Source of the DNA: Rhodamnia argentea
Taxonomy: Eukaryota > Streptophyta > Magnoliopsida > Myrtales > Myrtaceae
Direction: 5' to 3'
Assembly (NCBI RefSeq): GCF_020921035.1
Contig: NC_063155.1
Coordinates: 21,941,294-22,005,293, forward strand
DNA length: 64,000 bases
Shown here piece after piece: positions 20,386 through 31,740 of the stretch. The translations under genes and the position numbers were made by a program. Every line of letters begins with the position of its first letter. The first letter of the stretch is position 1. The notes below the pieces were generated by a model, which was given only the letters and a program-made list of their open reading frames with translations, had not been told where the DNA came from and did not search any database.

Positions 20386-21317
20386 ATGGACTCGTCGAAG
20401 AATGGTACGCCAGAATCAGAGGCCAGAGCCAAAGGAAAAGCGGCTGCTGGTGCGGTGCCTCCTCCGGTGGCTGCCGCTAGAGTGGGAAGAGGAGGATGGA
20501 AGAAAGGGGTCGCCGTGTTTGACTTCCTTCTCAGGCTACTGGCAACTGGTGCTGCTTTAGCAGCCGCAACGACCATGGGAACCACCGATCAGACGCTCCC
20601 GTTCTTCACGCAGTTCTTCCAGTTCCAGGCCAGCTACGACGATCTCCCGGTATTCACGTACGTAAACATGATTTCTCGGGTCATGTTAATTCTGTTCACG
20701 CTACTTTATTTTTTGTGCTTAATGTTGTCAAATTTAATTTGTCCGACATGAAATGCAGATTTTTCGTGATCGCGAATGCAGGCGCGAGCGCATACCTCGT
20801 CATGTTAATTCTGTTCACGCTACTTTATTTTTTGTGCTTAATGTTGTCAAATTTAATTTGTCCGACGTGAAATGCAGATTTTTCGTGATCGCGAATGCAG
20901 GCGCGAGCGCATACCTCGTCCTCTCCTTGCCCTTCTCGATCGTGTGCATAGTCCGGCCCCAGGCCATCGGTCCAAGGCTCCTCCTCCTTGTCTTCGACAC
21001 CGTAATCTAATCTTTCTCATGAGAGAACCTGCTCATTATCATCATGAAACAAGAGCCGTGTGTTCTGTTCCTAACATAATTAATCTCCCAAACCGTCGCA
21101 GATATTCGTGGCGCTCACGACGGCTGCCGCCTCTTCGGCGGCCGCCATCGTTTACTTGGCTCACAACGGCAACGCGAACGCGAACTGGCTCGCCATTTGC
21201 CAGCAATTCAACCATTTCTGCCAGCAAGTCAGCGGCGCCGTGGTGGCCTCCTTCGTGGCCGCCTTGACCTTCATATTCCTGGTAGATTTGTCCACCATCT
21301 GTCTCAAAAGGAACTGA
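20386..21317 (+). CDS. Casparian strip membrane domain protein (CASP1/CASP3 type)
   Basis: Four-span endodermal membrane protein that builds the scaffold for the lignin Casparian strip. Exon 1 is 20386-20657 and exon 3 is 21102-21317. Exon 2 is best read as 20878-21001, giving 203 aa. The cytosolic N-terminus is Ala/Gly/Lys-rich. TM1 is near 44-64, followed by the first extracellular loop with the CASP signature [19 protein letters not shown]. Next come [20 protein letters not shown] (TM2), the TM3 region, loop 2 with [14 protein letters not shown], and TM4 ending in STICLKRN. A 119-bp tandem duplication has copied the end of intron 1 with its acceptor and the first 42 nt of exon 2. If the first acceptor (exon from 20759) were used, the frame would stop at 20868-20870 after 127 aa, losing TM3 and TM4. 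Only the second copy gives the family-length protein. Confidence 0.9.
20682..20919. repeat. 119-bp tandem duplication across an intron-exon border
   Basis: Copy 1 is 20682-20800 and copy 2 is 20801-20919. I see a single base difference (GACATG versus GACGTG). Each copy holds the 3' part of intron 1, an identical AATGCAG acceptor and the first 42 nt of CASP exon 2. The near identity points to a very recent event. The exact edges are ambiguous by a few bases because of shared flanking sequence. Confidence 0.95.
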
Positions 21318-22300
21318 ATCGAAAGTTGTTTCGTCTCTCATATCATCGGCCTCTGAACTCTGAAAGAAGTTGGATGATGACGACGACGACGACGCTATTG
21401 CGCTCTCATTGGGTTGTTGTCCAGTTGGGAATTGCCATGCGAAGTGTACTGAAGCAGTGATTTTAATTGACAAAAAAGAAAGCAGTGTGCACTCTTTTGC
21501 CTGGCATAGTGCATTCGACTCGACAAAGTTACCACGGCCTTTTGCAATGGGCGTTGACGTGAACACGTTCCTTTTCGTAGAAGAAATGATTCAATCACAT
21601 GTCGATTCAATCCTAAACTTCTACGAGAAGTTATCGCCAGCAATCTCATGTGGCACATTGCCACGTCGGCGATTTTCAACGAAAATTAGTCTGAAGGACT
21701 TTATTGAAATTTCCCGCAATGTTTGGGAGTAAATTGAAAAAAATTAAAAAATATTATAATTGAATTGATATCCGTATAATAAATTTGGATCCGGTAGTTT
21801 ACCCTTTTTTTTTTTAATTGCTAGTCTTCAAAATGTGAGCACCGACCTAGAGCAACTTAACTTCGTAGCTAAGGAATGAAAACAAAAGCCAAACGAGCTT
21901 TTGTCTGAAAAAGCAAAGATCACTCAAGACAATTCATACGAAATTCTGTCCCGTAATAATATAGGGGATAAACAACATAATAATAAAAACACTAGAAACA
22001 GACACAACCAAAAACTTAAAAAGGGAAAAAAGAAAAAGAAAATGAGAACTTGAACAAAGACGAGAAGGGAGGAGGTGTTTAAACTTGGAAAGGGGACCGC
22101 CGCCTCCCCACCCTGCTCGCGAGGGCTGTCGACCCTCGCCGGTATTGGCCTCGCGAGTGGTCATGATTCTCGCCGCCAATCGCGTCCCTTTGTGCTAGCA
22201 AAGAGAAGCTAATTGAATGCTTTGATAGGGGCGCATCGTTCTCGTCTTGGAAACTTCATTAGGAGGGAGCTGAACAAAGACCCCGCCATCTAATTCTTAA
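21318..22300. other. Intergenic downstream of the CASP gene
   Basis: About 1 kb. It starts with the CASP 3' UTR and turns AT-rich, with a GC-rich patch at about 22080-22170 (CTCGCGAGGGC-type). That patch resembles the low-diversity GC-rich repeats at 22980-23230 and 52040-52200. No gene was recognised. Confidence 0.4.
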
Positions 22301-22576
22301 GCTCTGTTAGATTCGTGAAAATAAACGATTTGAAAAATATTTTTCTAAAAAAGATTATTTGTATCATTTAAAATAATGAGCCAATAAGGCAACCGTCATT
22401 GGCGTTTTCCAAGGATGTTTTCATTGTCGACAATAATTCATGTATAAATATTTTCGTAAATGATGAAGATATTTTTCGTTCGTTCATTCATTCATTCATT
22501 TTTTTAAGTGATACAAACGATCTTTTTTGTAAAATATTTTTCAAATCATTCATTTTTCGCAAAGCGAGTGAAGCCT
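22301..22576. mobile_element. Small TIR element (Tourist-like MITE, family A)
   Basis: The ends GCTCTGTTAGATTCG and CGAGTGAAGCC are imperfect inverted repeats. The arms carry GATTTGAAAAATATTTTTC and its mirror near 22540. It is flanked by TTAA on both sides, so a TTA or TAA target duplication is possible. It has no coding capacity. Related copies lie at 38367-38581 and about 59998-60253. Confidence 0.6.
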
Positions 22577-22979
22577 TAAAGTGCAAAGGAATTCTCCAAA
22601 GTCTTGTTACACTTTGCAAGATAAATGATAAAAGATCCTAGCCGAGGCCTTGCAAGCGACCGTCAACCATCGTCTAGTCTTGACGAGCAATCATACTGCT
22701 AAATTGGACGGAATTAATGGTAAAATCTTTGATTAGATCCATTGATAGATTATTGGATTTAATGAAATTGATTGTAAATACTGGAAAATGATCATATTTT
22801 CTATTTTTTTTAGAATTTTAAAGGAAACATTTTAAATAAGAACATGAAATGCTTTTTTTTTTTTCAAAGAAAAGCTTGAAGTGGCCATAAAATTCTAAAA
22901 TAAGGGCCCAACCTTCCGACCGACAAGGGCATTTTCGTCCTATAATTTTTTAATTTTTTCCTTTTTGTTTTATGGCCGT

Positions 22980-23230
22980 TCACCAGCGATGCCTGGAAAG
23001 GGTTGAGCGAGGGCCACTCATTGGACAACCTCGCTTGAGTGAGGTGACCCTCGCCCTAGGTGAGGCTGCCCTCTAAACCACAAGTGAGGCCGACCCTCAT
23101 CGGATTTGAGCGTGGGTCATCTTGCCCGGGCGTGGGCGATGAGGGCCTAGGCAAGGGCCACGACCCTTGCTCGCACCCGGCGAGGATTGCTATGCCCTTA
23201 CCCAATGGCCATGAGGGTTCACCAGCCTTC
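22980..23230. repeat. GC-rich interspersed repeat
   Basis: Built on variants of GAGGCCGACCCTC, GAGGGTC and GGCAAGGGCCACGA. Similar sequence recurs at about 22080-22170, 52040-52200 and 52470-52640, usually inside AT-rich repeats. Family and ends are not known. Confidence 0.4.
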
Positions 23231-24535
23231 AATAATCGCAAAAAGAAATAAAAAATAAAAATGAAACTTGCCTTCGATGAAAATGCTCTTGATCGGTCGG
23301 AATATTTAGCTGGTTTTTTTTTTTTTTTTGGTCGGAGAATATTTAGCTGGTTGAGGAGGGAGGCCTTATTAGAAATTGTCATTTGAGATTGACTCATTTG
23401 AAGTGACGGGCACTTCAGATTCTTACTTCAAAAATAATAATAACACTTCATTTCTTTATTTAGGATTTTCTCAATTTTTAAACCAACGAGTCGCGCACGC
23501 GTTGAACTTTTGGGACGGCTCCTGCACGTGCGGAATCAACTCGGCGGGTGACGTCGCCGGCGTCAGAACTTTCCACGTCACACGACCCTCGCCCTCGCCC
23601 TCGCCACCATTAAAAGGCAGCCTCCCATTCTCTCTCTCCCCCGTTCACTTTCTCTCTCTGCACTCTTCTTTGATCTCCAAGAAGGGAAAAAAAAGAAGAA
23701 GACAAAAGTTAAAAAAGAAGAGAGAGACTCGCTCTGAGCAGTCTTTCTTCTTCATCCTTCTCTTCCAAGTCACCAGCCATTTCTCTCTAATCCGTCTTCT
23801 CCTCCTCCTCCTCCTCCTCCTTCTTCTTCATTTTATCGGCTCCAGTAATCTCTCCGCTAGCTACCAGATTTCCACTCGCGGAGGTGAGTCTACTTTCCCT
23901 CGAGTCAACTCTAGGGTTTATATTGTGATCTCTCGGCCGCGACGATTGGGTCCGCGTGGAGATTAGGGTTCTTCTTCCTTCCGCTTCAAGGTCTCTAGGT
24001 TTGGCGTGCGCTTAGGATTTTCTTTCTGTTCTTCTTCTTCTTTTTTCTTGTTTCTTTTTTTTTTCATTTTCTGGGCGTCCTTGAAATTGACGTACTCGAT
24101 CGTCCATCTTTTGCTAAGAAGCATATGGTGATCGGGGGATAATCTTGGATGTAGATGGTCTTTTTCTGTTCTTTTTCTGTATTGCTCATGTGTTGAATCG
24201 GTCATTGGAATTGCAGCTTCGGCTTTCAAGGTCAGTTCTTTGGGCTTTTGGGGATTGTTCAGTTACTTAGAGAGAGTGTTTCCTTTTAACGAATTGGGAG
24301 GTCACGGTCTCATGAGAATTGATAGGGGAATGCAGAGACTGATTTGCGCGGCAGAGAAGAAGACGCTGTTAGGCTGGAAGAAATCCTTCAGCCGGGGTAT
24401 TGGCGTGACCACGCCTAAGGCCAGAGCACGTGACAAACCTCTCAATATGGTGTTGGCTCTCTAAAGAGAGCGAGTTCAGTGGGGGCAAGAAGGTTTTTTT
24501 TCGGCTGGCGAAATTAACGATAAAACATCTGCAAG
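23231..24535 (+). promoter_or_regulatory. Promoter and spliced 5' leader region of OTLD1
   Basis: Contains a pyrimidine-rich transcript leader, including a (CTC)n run at about 23802-23820, and a good donor site (GGAG|GTGAGT) near 23882. A matching acceptor (AATTGCAG) lies near 24215. The OTLD1 leader therefore probably holds at least one intron. No coding gene was seen. Confidence 0.45.
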
Positions 24536-27500
24536 ATGACTCGGATCTTGGTTCAGAGAGGCTCGGGTGGTTCCTCATCGAATCCAAGCCGTTCTTCTTC
24601 CTTGCCTGGGCCTTCTTCCTCAGCTAGAACAGAGCCGCAGCCCTCTGCTACTTCTCCAGCTGCTTCTGCTGCAAAAGATGAGGAAAGTGAAGAGGAAGTA
24701 TTAGAACAAGTGATTGTGGATGAGCTGTCAGAATGTTATTGTGGTGGTGACAATACGACAGTGAAAAGCGATGAGCATTTGGAAGGATATCATGGTGATC
24801 AAGATGAGAACTCGGGTAATGAGACTCTTGATGGTGAGCCTTTGGTTAGTGATGACCCTCCTAGTTCAGAGGAAGTGTTGAAAGGATTAGGCGGGCCGAA
24901 GCCTGTTGATCTAATAGAGAATGAGGGCACAAGCAACATGCAAAGTGCTGTCGGGAGTCTGCATCCGCCACCTCCTCCAGCCCCACCAAGGCCATTGGTT
25001 GCAAACTCAAACTTAAGGAGAGCGCCGCTGGGAAGCTCAAATTCTGCACGGCTTGGTTCTTCCAGAAGATCAGTTGCCTGGCCTGTTGTTTCAGCTCGAA
25101 CTTCACCTACTGGGTCACGGCCTTCTTCTCCAAGATCTCACTGTGAAAATGAGGGTTATAACAGTGCGGATGAGCAAGGACCATGCTTCGTATCTTATGA
25201 TGATTTGGTGAGTATTTTTGTTCTTAAGGGAATGCATGTTATGACCTTTCAAGAGGTTTCGAGCATTCAAACTTATCCTCGTTGTCTTTAGTACCAGAAT
25301 AACCTTTTCTTTGCGTCTATGTAGCTGTTGTTCTACGTTAATGTTTTTGGGCTGATGATGCTTCTTGAATTTGTCCCTTGTTTTTGGCCACCTAATTGAA
25401 GTACATAACACGTGTAACTTATTTAATGCTTCTTGAATTTGTCCCTTGTTTTTGGCCACCTAATTGAAGTACATAACACATGTAACTTATATAATAAGGC
25501 CTTCATAGGTTTTTTTGGGGCTTGAGCATTGGGCTTTATTTTATAATGGAAGCTATTTGATGTATGAAACTATTTATCTGATTTGCTGGTACTTTAAATT
25601 TTTATTAGGAAAGAGAACGTCAGTTCGAGATTGAAATTAGGAGGATAAAGGGTTTGGAAGTCAAAAGAATGTTGGAGGATGGGAATTGTCTCTTTCGTGC
25701 TGTTGCGGATCAAGTTTATGGGGACTCTGATGAGCATGATCTTGTCAGGCAAATGTGTATAGACTATATGGTATGTTTATCTCCTTACATGCTCTGGTCT
25801 TGTTTAAAATGTTTTCCTATACTGAGGGAGTATAGTGTGCTGTGGTCACATGCCATCTTAGATGGTTAATTGTCAGTTGGTCATTATCCACTTCAATGAA
25901 TAGGAGTATGAGATTATTGTAGTCGTCCGATACAGACAGTCTTTCAACAAGATATCATGTTCCTCATGTCTTTCTTTCCTGGTAGATAATTTCGTCATGT
26001 AGTTATTGATGGATGCTTAATCAGGTACAATTGTAGTAATTTGTTCCCCAGTATTTTGTTTTGGGCGTGATGGTGCAACAAAATAGTCTAAATTGAACAG
26101 GGAATGAAGGGAAAAGAAAGTAATGAAATGAATTTGGTGTTTCAAGCGATAAAGGATGAAGGCATCTATCTTTCAGTGCAAAAGAAGCTGAAAAAGGAAT
26201 CTCTTGAAACTAATCATGAATAGAAGAAAAATATTTCTTATCATCATAGCCATTGTTATCTAACATGTGATGACATGTGATTTTCTTATTGATATGGTTC
26301 GAGGTGAGTTCATTGCGCATCTTCAAGAGGCTGATAAGTGCTAGAAAGTGTGTCAGTTCTTTTTCGCAACTGCTATTTATTTTCTTTTTTAATTTGTTAA
26401 TTATGTTGGACTGCGAATATTGTTGCTATTGTCTTGGACTATTTGTCTACCAACATCTTACGGATGAGTGGTAGGGATTTATGCATGAACCAACCTGACA
26501 CCATCCCTGTTTTTGTTCTTTCGTGTGTTATTTCATTTCCCTTGGTTTAGGCTCTTCCTTTTATTTGATCTTCTGTTACATTTTTAGATTCTCATGTTGT
26601 GTATATATGTCACGCTTCTGCTTTCAGCAATTAGTGAACCTTATGCTTTATCATAATACTTGTCTCTGCTTGCCTTTTTGGTCCTTCTTTAGGAGCGGGA
26701 AAGAGATCACTTCTCTCAGTTTGTCACTGAAAATTTCACCCAATACTGCCGAAGAAAGAGAAGAGACAAGGTATGTGAATTTTCAGTGACCATCGTACTT
26801 TTCTTTTTGATTAGCCAGATTGAGTAGTGTTGGACATGGCTGTGCTTCTAGGATGTAAATTTAGGACAATTCACTGACTCTACTTTCCTGGCCACGGGGA
26901 CCATGTTCTAAAGGATTTTTACTGCCACATAATCCAAGGAATGTAATGTTTGTGTGAGCTAAAATCTGGAGACAGGTCAGTAGGTGCAAGTGTAGGGTTG
27001 GGAGACTTAATGTGAATATGACAGTGACAAGTAAGCTTTTTCACATCAAGTGGTGTTGTCTATATGTGGTGCTCTGACTTATGTGTAAAATTTTGGTAAG
27101 CTCCAGATTTTAAATAAATTTCCTTAGTCTTATTCCTCATCCTTTTAGGTGTGTTTGTATCTTAATCTGCATCAACATGCGTCTCTATCTTAGAGCTCCA
27201 TCTTCTCGCGGAGAAGTAAAGGTTGTCGTTGCATGTTTGGAAACCACCTTAGACAACCTTATGCTAATTCATCGTGAATTAGGCCCCAACCAGCTTTCCC
27301 TCGACTTTCTTTGAATTTAAATGCGAAAGATGCTCATCCTTGTGAAATTTTTTCTGAAGCATATTGATTTTGAAAAGCAACTATTTTTCTAGTGCGTTGT
27401 TGCACCAGTCGAGCATGTTTTATTGATTAGGAGATGTATTCGAGTCATCATGTTGTTTATTTCCAGCAAAGTTGACATCTAATGCTACCATATTGGGCAG

Positions 27501-30500
27501 CATTTGGTTTACCCCCCATTTTTTAGTCCAATTCGGCTTTGTTTATGCAGCTTAAACTTTTCTTTAACAAAGGGTTTTGTGCTTAAGAATATGTGGCAGT
27601 AGTGGGCCACGCTTCTTGTAAGAGACGTAAGTGTAGAAATTATTCACTTTTGTTGGTTATAGGCTTTTAACACCATTAACTCAAAAATGGGAACTTAGTG
27701 TGGATTAGCTCCATAGGTACCGCGGCAACTTGTGGTTAGATAAGTTGTGATGGAACGGGCCATGTATGACAATTCTCATCTACCAGCTCACAATACTATT
27801 GAACTGTTCTCCTTGGGATGGGATCAAACATGAGATTGTTGAAGTTTTAGGTCGATTTGTTGGACACGAAAGCAATTATAAGCGACCTGGTACAAGTAAA
27901 ACTGTGTATTCAAGTGGCGGTTTCACTGTTCGACCAGTTTGACAGATTGAATGTGCAGCTGCACCGTTAGCTAATTAAAAATGTCAATAACGAATGTTAC
28001 AATTGAAATGCAGAAGACCTGAATATGAAATGATATGATATGCTTAACTCTTAATAGCTGAGGTGCTTAAATGCTTACCCTGATTGACAAGAGTTGAAAA
28101 TGCAATTTGACACAGTGGTTTGAATTGCCAATCCTAGTGTTATGTCATATGATGCAGTTGGCCAGACAATATGCTAGAAGTGTATAAGTAGTTGCCAAAT
28201 CTCGTAGGTTGATCTCCAAACAATTTGGATTTTTTACGAGCTCGATGGAAGATTTAAAGTAATAGTCATCAGTGGAAGTTTTGGTGGCATTTTCTGTGCC
28301 ATTCATTGAATTCGTGTGCCTTAATCATATGCTTAAAATGAACTTTGTATTTGACTATCTTCCTCTCATAATTAATTGCTTTTTTTTTTACTGTTTCTGT
28401 TCACATATTTGGTCAACCTTTTGTTTGGCTATTACTGAATTACTTGTTCATATCGATCGTGATTATTATGTTGTGCGTCTACTTTTGCCTTCTTTTTGAC
28501 TTGAACATGGAGACTCATCTGTTTTTCTTAAATGCTCTTTTCACTGTTAGGTATATGGGAACAATGTGGAGATCCAAGCATTATGTGAGATTTATAACCG
28601 ACCGATACATATATATTCCTACAGCACAGGTGCTGCTCTTGTACAGCTACTGGCTTTGATTTGACGCATAATTTTGTACTTAAAGGCTTGTTCTTTTAAC
28701 TGGTACTTCTTAATGCAGAGCCTATCAATATTTTCCAGGGAAGCTACAATACCGACACGCCACCCATACGGCTTAGCTACCATCATGGGAATCATTATAA
28801 TTCTCTGGTGGATCCACGTCGTTTGGCAATTGGTGCAGGACTTGGGTTCAGCTCTTTTCGCGGGGTGTGTGTCATGTTTATTTGTTTTGCTCACAAACTA
28901 TGCTAGAGTAGACCTGGTATCTTTTGCATTGATCCTAATCCACTGGTTCGCTTTGATGTCTTGAAATCTCCTCTTTACGAGAAACGCTTGATTATTGTTC
29001 TGATTATTCGTTTTCTCACAATGGAAATAGCTTTCTAATCGCCTAATGAAGTGAATAGATGAATAGTTATAGTTTTCCTCCATTTGCATTTAGCTGATGC
29101 ATTGGACTGAAGTCTTTATGTCGTCGAGAAGCAGTTGGATTTTCAACTCTCTGACGTCCCTCAGCTGTGGTTGTTGCTGGTGCCAATCTATCTAATAGTT
29201 AACTAGACCGTATTTCAGTAGTTCTGCAATTATTAAGCACATTGCATAGTGAGTGGAACCATGCTGTGATCAGAAGTTCCATTGGGTTTTTCTGACTTCC
29301 TTGAAGGTGGTAAAACGCAAAATTTTCCTTCTGTTCACAGTAGCAGTTGGTTGTTTCTGAATCTCATGTTGATATTGGAACACTTTTGTCCCTATCTTAC
29401 TTGGGAATTCTTTGCAGACAAATGTCGACAAAGATCAAGTAAAGGCAGCCATCAAAGCCCAGCAAGATCAACAGATTGATAATGTTAGTTTCGTGGTCTC
29501 TTCGTAGGGTGATGTGTGAGATTATAGTTCATGATATCATGCGTTTCCCTAATTATGTCTACTGGCAGGCTCTGTTGGCAGAGGGTCGCTTTTGGTCTGA
29601 CCTCGAGTTGACTGAGAAGGAAATCGAGCGCATGGTTATGGAAGCTTCTCGGGCTGAGTATCTCGCAAGTGACAAACTCAGGAAACAACCTGGTATTCGA
29701 GACTCTTCTACTTCTAGTGCGGAACCATCATCTTCTGGGGGAAGTAAGAATTCCGTCTTTCTCTCTTTTTATCTCTGTGGGACAAGGTATTTTTCATTTG
29801 CTCAGTTGGATGACTAACAATACATTCCAGCGGTCATTGGCAAGTACCTTTTGGAAGTGTGTCTAAAACAAAAGGAATCCTGAGTTGGTTGAAGGAAAAG
29901 AAAAGTATAATTTGGAGACTGCATTTTGATGTTGCCATCAATGATTAATGTTGTCTGTCAATCCCGAGTTAGTTGAAGGAAAGAGAAAAGTTTAATTGGG
30001 AGATTGCACTTTGATGTTTATATCAGTAGCTAATGGTGTCTGTCGATTTCTGTTCAACATTTTAGCCACATCTTATAGCAATTGTTCTTTCGTGAGCTCA
30101 TTAAATCTTTGGAACAGATGAAAGTAACCCATTGGAAATGTCGAATCACCTAAAAAAGACGCTTGTTTCCAAGAAAATTCCATAACAATTTGTGTCCCTT
30201 AAAACAAGTCCGAGTCAAAAAGCTTTTTTTAACGTCTCCATTTGAAGTGAACTTATTGGCATAGCCTTACATGGAGGATGTGTTCAATATTTGTCTGCTG
30301 CCACAAATTCTTTTATAAGTTCGACATGTACAAACTTACTGATATGCATTTGGGAACAGCAACATCAGGTAGTGAGATGAGGATGGGGAGTGGAAGAGAA
30401 CATGGTTCACAGGATAATGTTCTGAGCAGCAGTATGCAGGTCGTGCTGTCCATGGGATTCAGTTATCTCCAGGTGATCAAGGCGTACAGTATATTCGGCG

Positions 30501-30574
30501 ATGATGTGGACTCCATGGTATGCTATCTCTTGGAGACTAGTAGCAGTAGGCGCAAAGGCAAGGCAACGGAATGA
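24536..30574 (+). CDS. OTLD1: OTU-family deubiquitinase OTLD1-like
   Basis: Cysteine protease that removes ubiquitin; Arabidopsis OTLD1 acts on histone H2B in gene repression. Eight coding exons give 530 aa: 24536-25207, 25609-25770, 26693-26770, 28551-28629, 28719-28864, 29418-29483, 29569-29743 and 30360-30574. The N-terminal 224 residues (exon 1) are Ser-, acidic- and Pro-rich and probably disordered. The OTU domain follows, with the catalytic motif LEDGNCLFRA (D248, C251) and the catalytic His in HHGNHYNSL (H356). An acidic and helical stretch comes next, then a UBA-like segment near the C-terminus (MGF at 491-493) and a basic tail RRKGKATE. Exon 8 may instead start at 30369, in frame, nine nt later. 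All catalytic residues are present and the frame is intact. Intron 1 holds a 68-bp tandem duplication. In Arabidopsis OTLD1 is close to CASP3 and NTL8. Confidence 0.94.
25358..25493. repeat. 68-bp tandem duplication in OTLD1 intron 1
   Basis: Two adjacent copies (25358-25425 and 25426-25493) start ATGCTTCTTGAATTTG and are almost identical, with differences only near the ends (for example CACGTG versus CACATG). They lie fully within the intron, away from splice signals. Recent event. Confidence 0.92.
29876..30050. repeat. Diverged tandem repeat in OTLD1 last intron
   Basis: Two blocks of about 84-90 bp (about 29876-29959 and 29960-30050) share GAGTT-GTTGAAGGAAA, TTGCA-TTTGATGTT and GTGTCTGTC in order. 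No coding potential. Confidence 0.55.
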
Positions 30575-31740
30575 GCTGGAATGCTGGGAGTATCCATAAG
30601 GTTCATCATTGCTTAGGTTCGTGCTCCGATTGGTGCGGAAAAGCTTTTGTTCTTATTGAGCAGAAACCTGCCGACACTTTGTCTTAGTTTATCTTAGTTT
30701 CTTAAATAAATGTTCTCTTCGTCGAATGCAGACTTCGATTCCGAGCATTTTGCTCTCGTTACTGCTGAAGCATTTGAAAATAAGAATTATTCAAAAATGA
30801 TATTCGGGTTAGTCACTCTTTTTTTTTTTTTTTTTGGCATGATCATGGTTCCTATGAAATACTTGGGCTGTACCCCTATCATGGAAACCTCAATCCACCT
30901 CGTGGCTAATGCCGACGTAAGTGGGCAAAACTTGGCGAAGTGAATGGTTCGACGGAGACTTGTGCAAGCGTCGCAACTCTTGGCGAGGCGCCATCTGTTT
31001 GCAATGACTGACTGGCACATGAAGTTGGACTCTTTTTACTTGCATGTTCTGAGTAGTGCTCAAATGACATTATTTATGCCCTTTCAATCTATTGGGTTGT
31101 TATCTCTGTACGGTAATAGTGCGGGGTGCTAAATTTGAGCGCGCATGGCTTTTGGGTAAAATTGTAGTAATGAAGATTTTGACGTGTGCTCATCACCGAT
31201 GATAATACGAGTTTCAGCGATCGGCCGCCGATTGTGCTATGAATATGATGCTATGCCAAATCTTTTCTTGTAGAAAGAGGGAGTTATTGTAGGTTATATC
31301 AAGTTAATCTATTTTTCAAATTCGCGCTGAATTGTAGCGTTTCGTAATTAATTTTATATAGAAGTTACGTACTTATCTTCTAAATGAAATGAAAATTTCC
31401 TTCTAAAAGAGAAAAAACCAAAAAAAACCCCCCTCTCCCGTGTTAAATTGGACCAGCCCCGAAGCCCTACTAACCAACTCTCCGAAGACGACAACCGCGA
31501 ATGGGAGAGCCGGAAGAGCTCCAAGCCCGACTCTCAGTTCCGACGAACTCGGGCCTTCTTCGGCCCGCCCGGCCCGGAAATATTGAGGAGACTGGCTGAA
31601 TCGGAGCAGCGCGCGGCCCGAGAACCGCTCGAAGATTCGCCTTCGGGCTATGAGTTCGACTGTTCGACGGGACTTCGGGGATCCCGATTGTCCTCCGGAT
31701 TTAAAAAATCGTGAGCCGGGGACGCGATTGGTTGCAATTC
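30575..31740. other. Intergenic and GC-rich leader of the BED gene
   Basis: The OTLD1 3' UTR occupies the first part. From about 31440 to 31740 the sequence is GC-rich and probably forms the 5' leader of the next gene. Open reading there has no suitable in-frame ATG for the BED protein. Confidence 0.4.

Noticed and set aside
31448-31714. 88-codon frame as first exon of the BED gene
   Set aside because: It has TTG as start and no phase-compatible donor; the short ATG exon at 31741 joins better.
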